Assembly (NCBI RefSeq): GCF_004322775.1
Contig: NZ_CP036403.1
Coordinates: 3,472,001 to 3,536,000 of the forward strand
From: Ornithinimicrobium sufpigmenti
GTDB lineage: Bacteria > Actinomycetota > Actinomycetes > Actinomycetales > Dermatophilaceae
DNA: 64,000 nucleotides
Direction of reading: 5' to 3'
Part shown: positions 46,443-55,690 of the stretch, in pieces
Layout of the letters: each line of letters opens with the position of its first letter
Numbering within the stretch: position 1 is the stretch's first letter
Notes under the pieces: generated by a model
Database searches by the model: none
What the model saw: only the letters and a program-made list of their open reading frames with translations
What the model was told of the DNA's origin: nothing
Translations under genes and position numbers: made by a program

Positions 46443-46460
46443 GCGGGGGGTATCCCCCCG
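46443..46460. other. Short GC hairpin upstream of the PspC gene
   Basis: GGCGGGGGGTATCCCCCCGG is a near-perfect palindrome between the ATP-grasp and PspC genes, a small hairpin or a binding site. Confidence 0.4.
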
Positions 46461-46518
46461 GATGTTCCGGTGGTGCACCGGCTGCTCTGGGCGGGCGGAT
46501 CAGGACAGGCTGAGGGGT

Positions 46519-47103
46519 ATGAACGAGCACCTCACCTCCTCCTCCCCTCTCGACCTCGGCCCCACGCCCGGCAGCGCCCCTGACGGCGGCCCTCCGCCCC
46601 TGCCGGGTCCGGTCCTGACCGGACCGATGACCGGCCACCGCCCGACCGGTGACGGCCCGGAGGACGCCAGCCCGGCCGGCGACGGCGCGACCGGCTTCCA
46701 CCGACTGTTCGCCATCCTGCGGCGCTCCCCGGTGCGCCGGGACGGCACCCGGGGCGTGCTCGGCGGCCTGTGCGCCGGCATCGCCCGGTCCACCGGCCTC
46801 TCGGTCGTCGCGGTCCGGGTGATCGCGGTGGCCGCAGCCTTCCTGCCGGGCACCGTCGTCGGTGCCTACCTGCTCGCCTGGGCGCTGCTGCCGGACGAGG
46901 ACGGCGGCATCCACGCCGAACGGGCGCTGTGCGACGGCCGCCCGCGGTCGTTGGTGATCCTCGGCCTGGGCGCGATCGCGCTGCTCGGCGTGCTCAGCTG
47001 GGTGCTCAACACCTGGCCGCTGCTGGTCGCCGCCGGCCTGGTGGCCCTGGTGCTGTTCCACCAGCTGGGCGGCTCCCAGGGGCGGCGCCACCCCAGCGCC
47101 TGA
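46519..47103 (+). CDS. PspC-domain membrane protein
   Basis: A 194-residue protein. An extended Pro/Gly-rich start (about 1-60) leads to a PspC domain, GTRGVLGGLCAGIARSTGLS then LLAWALLPDEDG, with two to three membrane helices after it. PspC domains sense envelope stress in enterobacteria and act in two-component-like systems in actinobacteria. CAGGCT with a seven-base spacer precedes ATG 46519. Confidence 0.85.
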   Translation: MNEHLTSSSPLDLGPTPGSAPDGGPPPLPGPVLTGPMTGHRPTGDGPEDASPAGDGATGFHRLFAILRRSPVRRDGTRGVLGGLCAGIARSTGLSVVAVRVIAVAAAFLPGTVVGAYLLAWALLPDEDGGIHAERALCDGRPRSLVILGLGAIALLGVLSWVLNTWPLLVAAGLVALVLFHQLGGSQGRRHPSA

Positions 47104-47112
47104 CCGCTGCAC

Positions 47113-47151
47113 CCTGAGGCCCCGGGGGGAGGCAGTCCCCGGGGCCTCAGG
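47113..47151 (+). terminator. Terminator after the PspC gene
   Basis: CCTGAGGCCCCGGGG pairs with CCCCGGGGCCTCAGG (47137-47151), a perfect 15-bp stem with a short loop. It lies ten bases after the stop and between convergent genes, so it may serve both. Confidence 0.85.
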
Positions 47152-47197
47152 CTGCGTGACCACTCAAGCTCCGGGGCCGCTCACCCTCCGTGGCCGC

Positions 47198-47635
47198 TCA
47201 GGTCGCGGGCCCTCGGGACGGGCTCACGGACGCCGGCTCGACCCTCGACAGCTGACGAGCGGCCGTCAGGGCCAGGATCCCGCCGAAGGCGCTCATGACC
47301 AGGCCCGGCCCGGGCATCCACCCCTCGGTCCCGACCAACCCGAGCAGCTGCACCACCTGCCACACCGGCAGGGCCAGACCCACGACCCCCGCGATGACGC
47401 CCTGGACGACCGCAGCCATCCGCAGACGTGGAGGCAGGATTCCACCGGCGACGGCGAGCAGCGCGAAGTAGAAGACCCACAGGCCAGGGGCCACCCCCAG
47501 GACCAGGGTCCGTGACAGCCCGACGGCACCGCTGACAGTGCCCAGCTCGGTGTAGAGCCAGGGCAGCCAGCCGCCGAGCGCCATGAGGGCCCCAGCGCCC
47601 AGGAGCCGCATCCGTCCGGGGGGTCGCCGTCGCAT
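47198..47635 (-). CDS. Hypothetical integral membrane protein
   Basis: A 145-residue protein with four predicted helices (about 10-30, 40-65, 72-95, 108-130), no recognised family. TAGGGT with a seven-base spacer precedes ATG 47635; a GTG at 47644 is also in frame. It is convergent with the PspC gene. Confidence 0.65.
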   Translation of the reverse strand: MRRRPPGRMRLLGAGALMALGGWLPWLYTELGTVSGAVGLSRTLVLGVAPGLWVFYFALLAVAGGILPPRLRMAAVVQGVIAGVVGLALPVWQVVQLLGLVGTEGWMPGPGLVMSAFGGILALTAARQLSRVEPASVSPSRGPAT

Positions 47636-47829
47636 GGACCGCACCCTAACGCGCCGCAGGCGGCAGGAATGCGGCCGTACCGTTCACCGCACCGCCCTAC
47701 CGTTCGGCGTGTCGGACCCGCCGTTCGGCGCGGCTGCGGAGGGTCACCCTTGACCGGGTGCTGAGCGGCTCGGTTGTGTGGCCAAGCGCGGCACCCGCCG
47801 CCCATCCGCACCCCGAGCAAGGAGGCTCG

Positions 47830-48111
47830 ATGCTCGACGTCGAACAACGACAACGGTACTGGAAACGCAATCTGCGGCTGATGGGCATACTTCTGGTCAT
47901 CTGGGCCCTGGTGTCCTTCGGCGCCGGGATCATCTTCGTGGAACCGCTCAACAACATCTCCCTCTTCGGGATCCCGCTCGGCTTCTGGTTCGCCCAGCAG
48001 GGTTCGATCATCACCTTCCTCATCCTGATCGCGATCTACGTCTGGCGGATGGACAAGCTCGACGCCGAGTTCGGCATCACCGAGTACGAGCAGGAGGTGC
48101 ATCACGGATGA
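47830..48111 (+). CDS. Sodium/substrate symporter small subunit (DUF4212)
   Basis: A 93-residue membrane protein with two helices and the motif YWKRNLRLMGILLVIWALVS at the start, then FGIPLGFWFAQQGSIITFLI and WRMDKLDAEFGI. DUF4212 proteins are small partners of VC2705-type sodium/solute symporters. AAGGAGG stands before ATG 47830. The end overlaps the large subunit (ATGA). Confidence 0.9.
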   Translation: MLDVEQRQRYWKRNLRLMGILLVIWALVSFGAGIIFVEPLNNISLFGIPLGFWFAQQGSIITFLILIAIYVWRMDKLDAEFGITEYEQEVHHG

Positions 48112-49874
48112 CCAGCACGCAGCTGTGGACCCTGATCTTCGTCGTCCTCACCTTCTCCTTCTACATCTGGATCGCCTACCGCAGCCGGGTCTCCGACACG
48201 GCTGGCTTCTACGTCGCGGGCGGTGGCATCCCCGCTCCCGCCAACGGCGCGGCGATCGCGGCGGACTGGATGAGCGCGGCGTCGTTCATCTCGATGGCCG
48301 GCATCATCGCCTTCTCCCAGAACGGCTACGCCGGCTCGGTCTTCCTCATGGGCTGGACCGGTGGCTACGTGCTGCTGGCCATGCTCCTGGCGCCCTACCT
48401 GCGCAAGTTCGGTAAGTACACGGTCCCCGAGTTCGTCGGGGACCGTTACAACGAGACGGCGCGCCTGGTCGCCGTCATCTGCGCCCTGGTCGTCTCCTTC
48501 GTCTACGTCGCCGGCCAGATGTCCGGTGTCGGCGTGGTCTTCCAGCGCTTCCTGGGCGTGGACGCGACCTGGGGCGTGATCATCGGGATGGCGATCGTCT
48601 TCACCTACGCCGTGCTCGGCGGGATGAAGGGCATCACCTGGACCCAGGCGGCGCAGTACACCGTGCTGATCATCGCCTACCTGATCCCGGCGGTCGCGAT
48701 CTCGCTGCAGCTGGCCGGCAACCCGCTGCCGCAGATCGGCTTCGGCGCGATCCTGGACGACCTGGACGGGCTGCAGCGGGACCTGGGCATCGAGGCCTAC
48801 ACCGAGGCCTTCACCCAGACCTCGATGCTGAACATGATCCTCATCACGGCCGCGCTGATGTTCGGCACCGCCGGGCTGCCCCACGTCATCGTCCGGTTCT
48901 ACACCGCCCGGTCGGTGCGGGCGGCGCGCTACTCGGCGCTGTGGGCGCTGTTCTTCATCGCCCTGCTCTACACCGTGGCCCCGGCGGTCGGCGCCTTCAG
49001 CAAGTACAACGTGCTGAACACCATCCCCGGCACCGCCGTGGACGAGACACCTGCCTGGTTCGACAGCTGGATGGAGGTCGGCCTCATCGAGGTCAACGAC
49101 CTCAACGCCAACGGCATCATCGACGTCGCCGGCATCGGGCTCGGACCCGGCACCGAGCTGATCATCAACAACGACATCGTGGTGCTCGCGACGCCGGAGA
49201 TCGCCGGCCTGCCGGCCCCGATCGTGGGCCTCGTCGCCGCGGGTGGCCTGGCGGCTGCCCTGTCGACGGCCTCGGGTCTGCTGCTGGTCATCTCCAGCTC
49301 CGTGGCCAACGACATCTACTACAAGCGGATCAACCCGCAGGCCACCGAGGCCCGCCAGCTCCTGGTCGGCCGGCTCGCGATGGCCGCGGCCATCCTCGTC
49401 GCGGGCTACCTGGGCATCAACCCGCCCGGGTTCGTGGCGGAGGTGGTCGCCTTGGCCTTCGGGCTGGCGGCGTCGAGCTTCTTCCCGATCCTCTTCCTGG
49501 GGATCTTCTGGAAGAAGGCGACCGCCATCGGAGCGGCGTGCGGGATGACGGTCGGCATCGTCTTCACGCTGGGCTACCAGCTGTGGACCCTGCCCACCTT
49601 CTTCGGCAACGACCCGATCTTCGACATCCCGGCCACCGGTGTCGGGACGATCGGCATGATCCTGAACCTGCTGACCATCCTCATCGTCAGCCAGTTCACG
49701 CCGAAGCCGAGCGAGCTGATGCAGCAGGTCGTCGAGGACGTCCGCTACCCCGGCCGCTCCGAGCTGGTCGTCGCCCACGCCGAGGGTCAGCTGGACGACC
49801 TGTCCACGGGTACCTCGGAGACGGGCGGTGCGCACGCGGCGCGGCCCGACCGCGACACGGGACCGGAGCACTGA
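48108..49874 (+). CDS. Sodium:solute symporter large subunit
   Basis: A 588-residue transporter of the solute:sodium symporter family, 13 or so helices: FYVAGGGIPAPANGAAIAAD, WMSAASFISMAGIIAFSQNG, KYTVPEFVGDRYNETARLVA and LGGMKGITWTQAAQYTVLII are characteristic, including the sodium-binding residues. It belongs to the group with a DUF4212 small subunit, often transporting acetate or pyruvate-like acids; the actual substrate cannot be read. ATG 48108 overlaps the small-subunit stop. Confidence 0.92.
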   Translation: MTSTQLWTLIFVVLTFSFYIWIAYRSRVSDTAGFYVAGGGIPAPANGAAIAADWMSAASFISMAGIIAFSQNGYAGSVFLMGWTGGYVLLAMLLAPYLRKFGKYTVPEFVGDRYNETARLVAVICALVVSFVYVAGQMSGVGVVFQRFLGVDATWGVIIGMAIVFTYAVLGGMKGITWTQAAQYTVLIIAYLIPAVAISLQLAGNPLPQIGFGAILDDLDGLQRDLGIEAYTEAFTQTSMLNMILITAALMFGTAGLPHVIVRFYTARSVRAARYSALWALFFIALLYTVAPAVGAFSKYNVLNTIPGTAVDETPAWFDSWMEVGLIEVNDLNANGIIDVAGIGLGPGTELIINNDIVVLATPEIAGLPAPIVGLVAAGGLAAALSTASGLLLVISSSVANDIYYKRINPQATEARQLLVGRLAMAAAILVAGYLGINPPGFVAEVVALAFGLAASSFFPILFLGIFWKKATAIGAACGMTVGIVFTLGYQLWTLPTFFGNDPIFDIPATGVGTIGMILNLLTILIVSQFTPKPSELMQQVVEDVRYPGRSELVVAHAEGQLDDLSTGTSETGGAHAARPDRDTGPEH

Positions 49875-49917
49875 CCCGCCCCACCCGCTGACCGCACAAC
49901 ACCGACGGCACACCACA

Positions 49918-49952
49918 GAGGAGCCGGTCCCCACCTCCGGGGGCCGGCTCCT
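49918..49952 (+). terminator. Terminator after the symporter genes
   Basis: GAGGAGCCGGTCCCC pairs with GGGGGCCGGCTCCTC, a stem of about 13 bp with a small bulge, 44 bases past the stop. Confidence 0.75.
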
Positions 49953-50052
49953 CCGCGTCATGCGGGCGCGCTCACCCGTCTGCCTGGCGCGAGGACGGAA
50001 CCTTGCCCGCACCGCCGGCGTCCTACCCCCATCGATCTCGCGGCAGGAGCGG

Positions 50053-52071
50053 ATGATGGCGCAGCACACCCGGTCACGCAGGCCCCTGGCCCTCCCCCTC
50101 GCCCTGGTGGCACCGCTGGTCGCCGGCGTCGCTGTCGCGGCGTGCACCCCGGCCGACCTCGTCGCCCCACCGGCAGCGGGGGCTGCTGTGCAGCTGGAGG
50201 ACTTCGGGTCCTGCGAGGAGCTGCTGGACTACTTTCAGCAGCACGCCCTGGCGCAGGTGGGGCCCTGGGGGCTCGGCTCTCACTATGGCTGGGGCGGCAG
50301 CGGACCGTGGCCGGTGGATGACGCCATGCTCGACGCGGGCGTCGCAGGGGAGGCGGGCGACGCCGGCAGTGAGGCCGCGGCGGTGAGTGATGCGGGAGCG
50401 GGGGGTGACTACTCCGGCACCAACAACCAGAGCGAGGGGGTCGAGGAGCCCGATCTGGTGCAGACCGACGGCGAGATCATCGTCACCGTCAGCGCGGGCC
50501 GGCTCGTCGTCGTGGACGCCGCGAGCGCTACCCGGGTGGGAGCGGTCGAGCTGCCCCACCGGCGCGAGGGGCACAGCGAGCTGCTGCTGGACCGGGAGAC
50601 GGGTCGGGCCCTGGTCCTGACGACCGAGTGGACCGAGTGGGGCGGTGACGGGGCCGCCGTCGACGGTGCGACGACCTGGCCCGCCTTCCCCCCGCAACGG
50701 ACCGTGCTCACCCTGGTCGACGTGACGGACCCGGCGGCCCCCTCCGTCCTCGGCGGTATGCGGCTCGAGGGCGGCTACCGCTCGGCCCGGATGCACGACG
50801 GGACCGCCCGCGTGGTCATGGTGACCGAGCCGCCCGGGCTGAGCTTCGTCCAGCCCCGCGACGGCAGCCTGACCGCCGAGGAGGAAGCCACGGCCTCCAA
50901 CCGGCGCATCATCGAGGAGTCGACCCTGGACGCCTGGCTTCCGCACCTGCAGGTCCTCACGGGCAGTGGCGGTGGAGGGACCGGCAGCGCAGCGACCGAG
51001 CTGGCCGTGCCGTGCACGGACGTCGCGCGGCCGCCGGAGTTCTCCGGCCTGTCCACCGTGTCCGTGCTGACCCTGGACCTCTCGGGTGAGCCCCGGCCGA
51101 CCTCCGCCACCGGCCTCGTGGCCACCGGCTCGACCGTGTACGCCTCGGCGGACCGCCTCCTCGTCGCGACCTCGGCCTGGGACGCGCGGCCGGTCGAGGC
51201 CATGACTGGCGCGGACGTCCGGATGGAACAGCCGAGCACGGCGCTGCACGCCTTCGAGCTGGGACCGGACGGCCGCACGGACTACCTGGCCTCGGGCCGG
51301 GTGACGGGACAGCTGCGCAACCAGTTCGCGCTCGACGAGACCGACGGAGTCATCCGGGTGGCGACCACCCTGGAGGCCACCCAGGAGGCGCCCTCGAGCA
51401 GCTCGCTCGTGATGCTTGCGGAGCAGGGGCGCGAGCTGGTGCAGACCGGCCGGGTGGACGACCTTGGCCCCACCGAACGGATCAAGGCCGTCCGCTACCT
51501 CTCTCCCGACCTGGCGGCGGTCGTGACCTTCCGCGAGACCGACCCGCTCTACCTGGTCGACACCTCCGACCCCACAGCCCCGGTGGTGGCCGGCGAGCTG
51601 AAGATCCCGGGCTACTCGACCTACCTGCACCCGGCCGGCGACGGACGTCTGCTGGGCCTGGGACAGGACGCCACGGAGGACGGCCGCACCACCGGGCTGC
51701 AGCTGTCGGTCTTCGACGTCTCCAACCCCGGCGACCCCGTCCGGGTCTCGCAGGTGATGTGGCCGGACTACTACTCCGGGGCGGAGTACGACCACCGAGC
51801 CTTCCGCCACTGGACGGCGACCGGGCAGGTGTTCCTCCCCGTCGAGGTGTGGTCCGAGCACAACAGCTGGACCGGGGTGACCAGCGCGAGACTCATCGGC
51901 GACCAGGTGCACAAGGGGCCGGAGCTGCGGGTGGGCGGCTCCGACGCCACCGGCTGGGAGTACGCCTCCCGCACGCTCGTCATCGACGGCCTCCTGTGGG
52001 TGCTGACGGACTCGACCCTGCGGGCAGTGGACCTCACCACCCTGGAGGAGCACGCCACGGTCCGGCTCTGA
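50053..52071 (+). CDS. Beta-propeller lipoprotein
   Basis: A 672-residue secreted protein. The N-terminal signal ends with the lipobox VAAC (Cys near residue 30), so it is anchored to the membrane. The mature part carries NNQSEGVEEPDLVQTDGEII, the typical start of the PF09826-like beta-propeller domain family, with repeated WxD/VVxxT blades, such as YSTYLHPAGDGRLLGLGQDA. Ligand unknown. ATG 50053 (or 50056) follows GGAGCGG. Confidence 0.82.
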   Translation: MMAQHTRSRRPLALPLALVAPLVAGVAVAACTPADLVAPPAAGAAVQLEDFGSCEELLDYFQQHALAQVGPWGLGSHYGWGGSGPWPVDDAMLDAGVAGEAGDAGSEAAAVSDAGAGGDYSGTNNQSEGVEEPDLVQTDGEIIVTVSAGRLVVVDAASATRVGAVELPHRREGHSELLLDRETGRALVLTTEWTEWGGDGAAVDGATTWPAFPPQRTVLTLVDVTDPAAPSVLGGMRLEGGYRSARMHDGTARVVMVTEPPGLSFVQPRDGSLTAEEEATASNRRIIEESTLDAWLPHLQVLTGSGGGGTGSAATELAVPCTDVARPPEFSGLSTVSVLTLDLSGEPRPTSATGLVATGSTVYASADRLLVATSAWDARPVEAMTGADVRMEQPSTALHAFELGPDGRTDYLASGRVTGQLRNQFALDETDGVIRVATTLEATQEAPSSSSLVMLAEQGRELVQTGRVDDLGPTERIKAVRYLSPDLAAVVTFRETDPLYLVDTSDPTAPVVAGELKIPGYSTYLHPAGDGRLLGLGQDATEDGRTTGLQLSVFDVSNPGDPVRVSQVMWPDYYSGAEYDHRAFRHWTATGQVFLPVEVWSEHNSWTGVTSARLIGDQVHKGPELRVGGSDATGWEYASRTLVIDGLLWVLTDSTLRAVDLTTLEEHATVRL

Positions 52072-52435
52072 CCGAATATTTGTCGGGGTCCCCCCAGTCC
52101 GGGGCAATATCCCGACAGGAGGGCAGAACCCGGACGATCCTTCAGAGCCGTCCTTGCTACCCGAAGATCATGCAATGAACAGCGCCTATAGTCCCCTCTC
52201 AACGAATTGACTTCGCTCATGCACCTGGGTTAGACATAGGCCATGCCGATCCCCCCGCGTCGCCGAATGCGTCGCTGCTGAGTCCTGACCTCGCAGCCTG
52301 ACGCACCGACGCGCACCGTGCCCACCGGCACGGCATACCGGCTCCGCGCCCTGGCGGGACTCAGCAGAGTGACCTTCACGCCACCCTGCCCCACCCTTCC
52401 CGAGAGTCCCCCTCCCAGAGCACCCAGGAGCACCC
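52072..52435 (+). promoter_or_regulatory. Leader of the methionine operon
   Basis: A 364-bp non-coding gap. TGTCGGG and CCCGACA (about 52081-52119) may form the terminator of the propeller gene. A promoter is likely at TTGACT (52207-52212), 18-bp spacer, TAGACA (52231-52236), leaving a 200-base leader before metY. No standard SAM or other riboswitch core is recognised, but the leader is long enough to hold an unknown regulatory element. Confidence 0.5.
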
Positions 52436-53776
52436 ATGTCCAGCTACAGCTACAGCGACTTCACGACCCGCCAGATCCACGCCGGCCAGACCCCCGACTC
52501 GCAGACCGGGTCGCGCGCGCTGCCGATCTACCAGACCACCTCCTACGTCTTCGACGACGCCGACCAGGCCGCCAACCGGTTCTCGCTGGCCGAGCTCGGG
52601 CCGATCTACACCCGGATCACCAACCCGACCCAGGAGGTCGTGGAGAACCGGCTGGCCGACCTGGAGGGCGGAGTCGGAGCGCTGCTGACCGCATCTGGCT
52701 CCTCCGCGATCACCCTGGCGATCCTCAACCTCGCCGGCGCCGGGGACCACATCGTCTCCTCGCCCAGCCTCTACGGCGGCACGCAGAACCTGTTCGCCCA
52801 CACCCTGCCCAAGCTGGGCATCGAGGTGAGCTTCGTGCAGGACCCGACGGACCCGGAGTCCTGGCGCGCGGCGTCGCGGCCCAACACCAAGGCCTTCTTC
52901 GGCGAGACCGTCTCCAACCCCAGCGGTGAGGTGCTGGACGTGCGGGCCGTGGCCGACGTCGCGCACGAGGAAGGGGTGCCGCTCGTCGTGGACAGCACGA
53001 TCGCGACCCCCTACCTCTCCCGGCCGATCGAGCACGGTGCGGACGTCGTGGTCCACTCGGCCACGAAGTACCTCGGCGGTCACGGCACCTCGATCGCGGG
53101 CGCCATCATCGACAGCGGCAACTTCGACTACGGCGTGGGGGACAAGTTCCCCGGCTTCACCACCCCCGACCCGTCCTACAACGGGCTCGTCTACGCCGAG
53201 ACGCTCGGCAAGGACGGCATCTTCGGCGCCAACCTGTCCTACATCCTCAAGGCCCGGGTGCAGCTGCTGCGCGACATCGGCCCGGCGATCTCCCCGTTCA
53301 ATGCCTTCCTCATCGCCCAGGGCATCGAGACGCTGTCGCTGCGCCTGGACCGGCACGTGCAGAACGCGCAGCAGGTGGCGCAGTGGCTGACCGGGCACGA
53401 GCAGGTCGAGCACGTGGTCTACGCCGGGCTCCCTGAGCACCCCTCCTACGACCTGGCCCAGAAGTACCTGCCCAAGGGCCCCGGCGCGGTCCTGGCCTTC
53501 GAGATCAAGGGTGGCGTGGACGCCGGCAAGGCGTTCGTCTCCGCGCTCCAGCTGCACAGCAACGTCGCCAACATCGGCGACGTCCGCTCCCTGGTGATCC
53601 ACCCCGCCTCGACGACCCACAGCCAGCTGAACGAGGAGGCGCTGCGCGCCGCCGGCGTCACCCCCGGGCTGGTCCGCCTGGCCGTCGGCATCGAGGGCAT
53701 CGAGGACATCCTGGCCGACCTGGAGATCGGCTTCGCGGCCGCGGCGGAGGTCACCGGGGACGCCAAGGCAGCCTGA
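52436..53776 (+). CDS. metY: O-acetylhomoserine sulfhydrylase
   Basis: A 446-residue PLP enzyme of the Cys/Met metabolism family: LPIYQTTSYVFDDADQAANR, SASSGSSAI-like TASGSSAITLAILNLAGAGD, VVDSTIATPYLSRPIEHGAD and the Schiff-base lysine in VHSATKYLGGHG (Lys211). It makes homocysteine from O-acetylhomoserine and sulphide. ATG 52436 follows CAGGAG. Its stop overlaps the metX start (TGATG), so the two form an operon. Confidence 0.95.
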   Translation: MSSYSYSDFTTRQIHAGQTPDSQTGSRALPIYQTTSYVFDDADQAANRFSLAELGPIYTRITNPTQEVVENRLADLEGGVGALLTASGSSAITLAILNLAGAGDHIVSSPSLYGGTQNLFAHTLPKLGIEVSFVQDPTDPESWRAASRPNTKAFFGETVSNPSGEVLDVRAVADVAHEEGVPLVVDSTIATPYLSRPIEHGADVVVHSATKYLGGHGTSIAGAIIDSGNFDYGVGDKFPGFTTPDPSYNGLVYAETLGKDGIFGANLSYILKARVQLLRDIGPAISPFNAFLIAQGIETLSLRLDRHVQNAQQVAQWLTGHEQVEHVVYAGLPEHPSYDLAQKYLPKGPGAVLAFEIKGGVDAGKAFVSALQLHSNVANIGDVRSLVIHPASTTHSQLNEEALRAAGVTPGLVRLAVGIEGIEDILADLEIGFAAAAEVTGDAKAA

Positions 53777-54999
53777 TGACCGCCTCCCGCCGCCGCACCC
53801 ACCCCGTCGGTGACCTGCAGCTGGACTCCGGGCAGACCCTCGAGGGCGTCCGGGTCAGCTACCGGACCTGGGGACGGCTCAACGAGGCCGGGGACAACGC
53901 GGTGCTGGTCCTGCACGCGCTCACCGGCGACAGCCTCGTCGTCGGCGAGCGCGGGCCGGACCAGCCCACTCCCGGCTGGTGGCCCGGGCTGATCGGGCCC
54001 GGCGCGCCGCTGGACACGGACGAGTGGTTCGTCGTCGCGCCGGACGTGCTCGGCGGCTGCCGCGGCACGACCGGACCGTCCTCGCCCGCACCGGACGGCC
54101 GCCCCTACGGCAGCACCTTCCCCCGGATCACGGTCCGCGACCAGGTGCGGGCCGAGGCGCTGCTGGCCGACGCCCTGGGCATCCGCTCCTTCGCCCTGGT
54201 CGTGGGCGGATCGGTCGGGGGTATGCGGTCCCTGGAGTGGGCGGTGAGCTACCCGGGCCGCGTCCGGCGGTGCGTCGCGCTCGCCGCGGGCGCCCGGGCC
54301 ACCGCCGACCAGATCGCCTGGTCGGTGCCGCAGCTGCACGCGATCCGGCTCGACCCGGCCTTCCACGGCGGCGACTACTACCCCGGCCCCGGCCCCCGCG
54401 CCGGGCTGGAGATCGCCCGGCAGATCGCCCACACCACCTACCGGTCGGCGCCGGAGCTCGAGCTGCGCTTCGGACACTCCGCGCAGGAGGGGGAGGACCC
54501 GCTGCGCGGCGGCCGGTATGCCGTGCAGTCCTACCTGGAGCACCACGGCAAGAAGCTGGTGCGCCGGTTCGACGCCAACTCCTACCTGGTGCTGACCGAG
54601 GCGATGGTCTCCCACGACATCGGGCGCGGGCGGGGCGGCGTGGAGGCGGCGCTGCGCCGGATCACCGCCGAGCTCACGGTCGGCGTGGTGTCCAGCGACC
54701 GGCTGTTCACCCCCGGCGACGGTGAGGTCGTGGCCACGGCCCCCGCCTGCCGGGAGCTGGCCGTCATCGACTCCCCCTACGGCCACGACGCCTTCCTCAT
54801 CGAGACCGAGCAGGTCTTCGGGATCATCCGCCGTGCCCTGACCAGCGCGCCGGTGCCGGCGTCCCCCCGGCCGCCCGGTGAGTATGCCTTGCCTGCGCAC
54901 CTCGTCCAGCGGGAGGAGCCTGCGGTGAGCGGGACGCGAGCGGCGGCGCTCGGTGCCCTACGTGCGGCACCGGCCATGGTCGGCCCCAGCCTCTGGTAG
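53776..54999 (+). CDS. metX: Homoserine O-acetyltransferase
   Basis: A 407-residue alpha/beta hydrolase-fold enzyme. The nucleophile motif GGSVGGMRSLEWA (Ser146), PDVLGGCRGTTGPSS and the late His in SPYGHDAF form the expected catalytic triad with an Asp (SDRLFTPGD). It acetylates homoserine with acetyl-CoA, producing the substrate of the upstream metY. Start ATG 53776 overlaps the metY stop. A large palindrome follows. Confidence 0.95.
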   Translation: MTASRRRTHPVGDLQLDSGQTLEGVRVSYRTWGRLNEAGDNAVLVLHALTGDSLVVGERGPDQPTPGWWPGLIGPGAPLDTDEWFVVAPDVLGGCRGTTGPSSPAPDGRPYGSTFPRITVRDQVRAEALLADALGIRSFALVVGGSVGGMRSLEWAVSYPGRVRRCVALAAGARATADQIAWSVPQLHAIRLDPAFHGGDYYPGPGPRAGLEIARQIAHTTYRSAPELELRFGHSAQEGEDPLRGGRYAVQSYLEHHGKKLVRRFDANSYLVLTEAMVSHDIGRGRGGVEAALRRITAELTVGVVSSDRLFTPGDGEVVATAPACRELAVIDSPYGHDAFLIETEQVFGIIRRALTSAPVPASPRPPGEYALPAHLVQREEPAVSGTRAAALGALRAAPAMVGPSLW

Positions 55000-55015
55000 G
55001 AGAGGCGCATACGCC

Positions 55016-55079
55016 TGTGCGCAAACGGTGTGTCACCTCGGTTGCTCGAACGACCGTGGTGACACACCGTTCTCGCACA
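55016..55079. repeat. 22-bp near-perfect inverted repeat
   Basis: Arms 55016-55037 and 55058-55079 match at 20 of 22 positions; the inner 14 bp (AACGGTGTGTCACC and its complement) are perfect. The 20-base loop is itself partly symmetric. It lies after metX and could act as a terminator, but its length and symmetry also suit a REP or MITE-like element or a protein-binding palindrome. Confidence 0.85.
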
Positions 55080-55167
55080 AGCGTGGGGCAGCCGCCGGGA
55101 ACCTTCCGGGCGGGTGACGCGTCCACCACGTAGGATCGATGGACGAGACGGGGAAAGGAGTGCCTCC

Positions 55168-55665
55168 ATGGAGTGGTTGCGCGACTCGCAATGGCTGTGG
55201 TGGGTCGGGGCCGCCCTGGCCTTCGGCATCGTCGAGATGAACACCCTCGACCTCATCTTCCTCATGCTCGCCCTCGGAGCCCTGGTTGCGGCGATCGCAG
55301 CCGGCGCCGGGATCCCGCTGATCCTGCAGGTGCTCCTCTTCGGCCTCTCGGCCGGCCTGTTCGTCTTCGCCCTGCGCCCGGTGGCGCTGAAGTACCTGCG
55401 CCTGGAGGGCAAGGGCGACCCCACCCTCGGGATCGAGGGCAACATCGGGCTGACCGCCACGGTGGTCGAGGAGGTCACCGACCGGTCCGGCCTGATCAAG
55501 CTGCGCGGGGAGAACTGGACCTCCCGCGCCGAGCTGGAGGGGACGCACTACGCGCCCGGTGAGCTGGTGACCGTGGTGAAGATCGATGGCGCCACCGCCG
55601 TGGTCACCGCAGCACCCCCCGAGGACAAGCCCTTCGACGCACCTCCGGCCCCTCCCCACGACTGA
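55168..55665 (+). CDS. nfeD: NfeD-family membrane protein
   Basis: A 165-residue protein: three hydrophobic helices in residues about 5-75, then a small OB-fold beta domain (EGNIGLTATVVEEVTDRSGL, LVTVVKIDGATAVVTA). Short NfeD proteins work with SPFH/stomatin partners on membrane domains. ATG 55168 has GAAAGGAG upstream. The next gene is such an SPFH protein. Confidence 0.92.
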   Translation: MEWLRDSQWLWWVGAALAFGIVEMNTLDLIFLMLALGALVAAIAAGAGIPLILQVLLFGLSAGLFVFALRPVALKYLRLEGKGDPTLGIEGNIGLTATVVEEVTDRSGLIKLRGENWTSRAELEGTHYAPGELVTVVKIDGATAVVTAAPPEDKPFDAPPAPPHD

Positions 55666-55690
55666 ACGTCATACAAGGAGAACACGCAGT

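Noticed and set aside
50074..52107. 677-codon minus-strand frame over the propeller gene
   Set aside because: Long antisense frames arise from GC-rich codon bias; the plus-strand protein has a lipobox and family motifs.
52072..52435. SAM riboswitch upstream of metY
   Set aside because: No conserved SAM-I or SAM-II/IV core could be matched by eye; a covariance-model search would decide.
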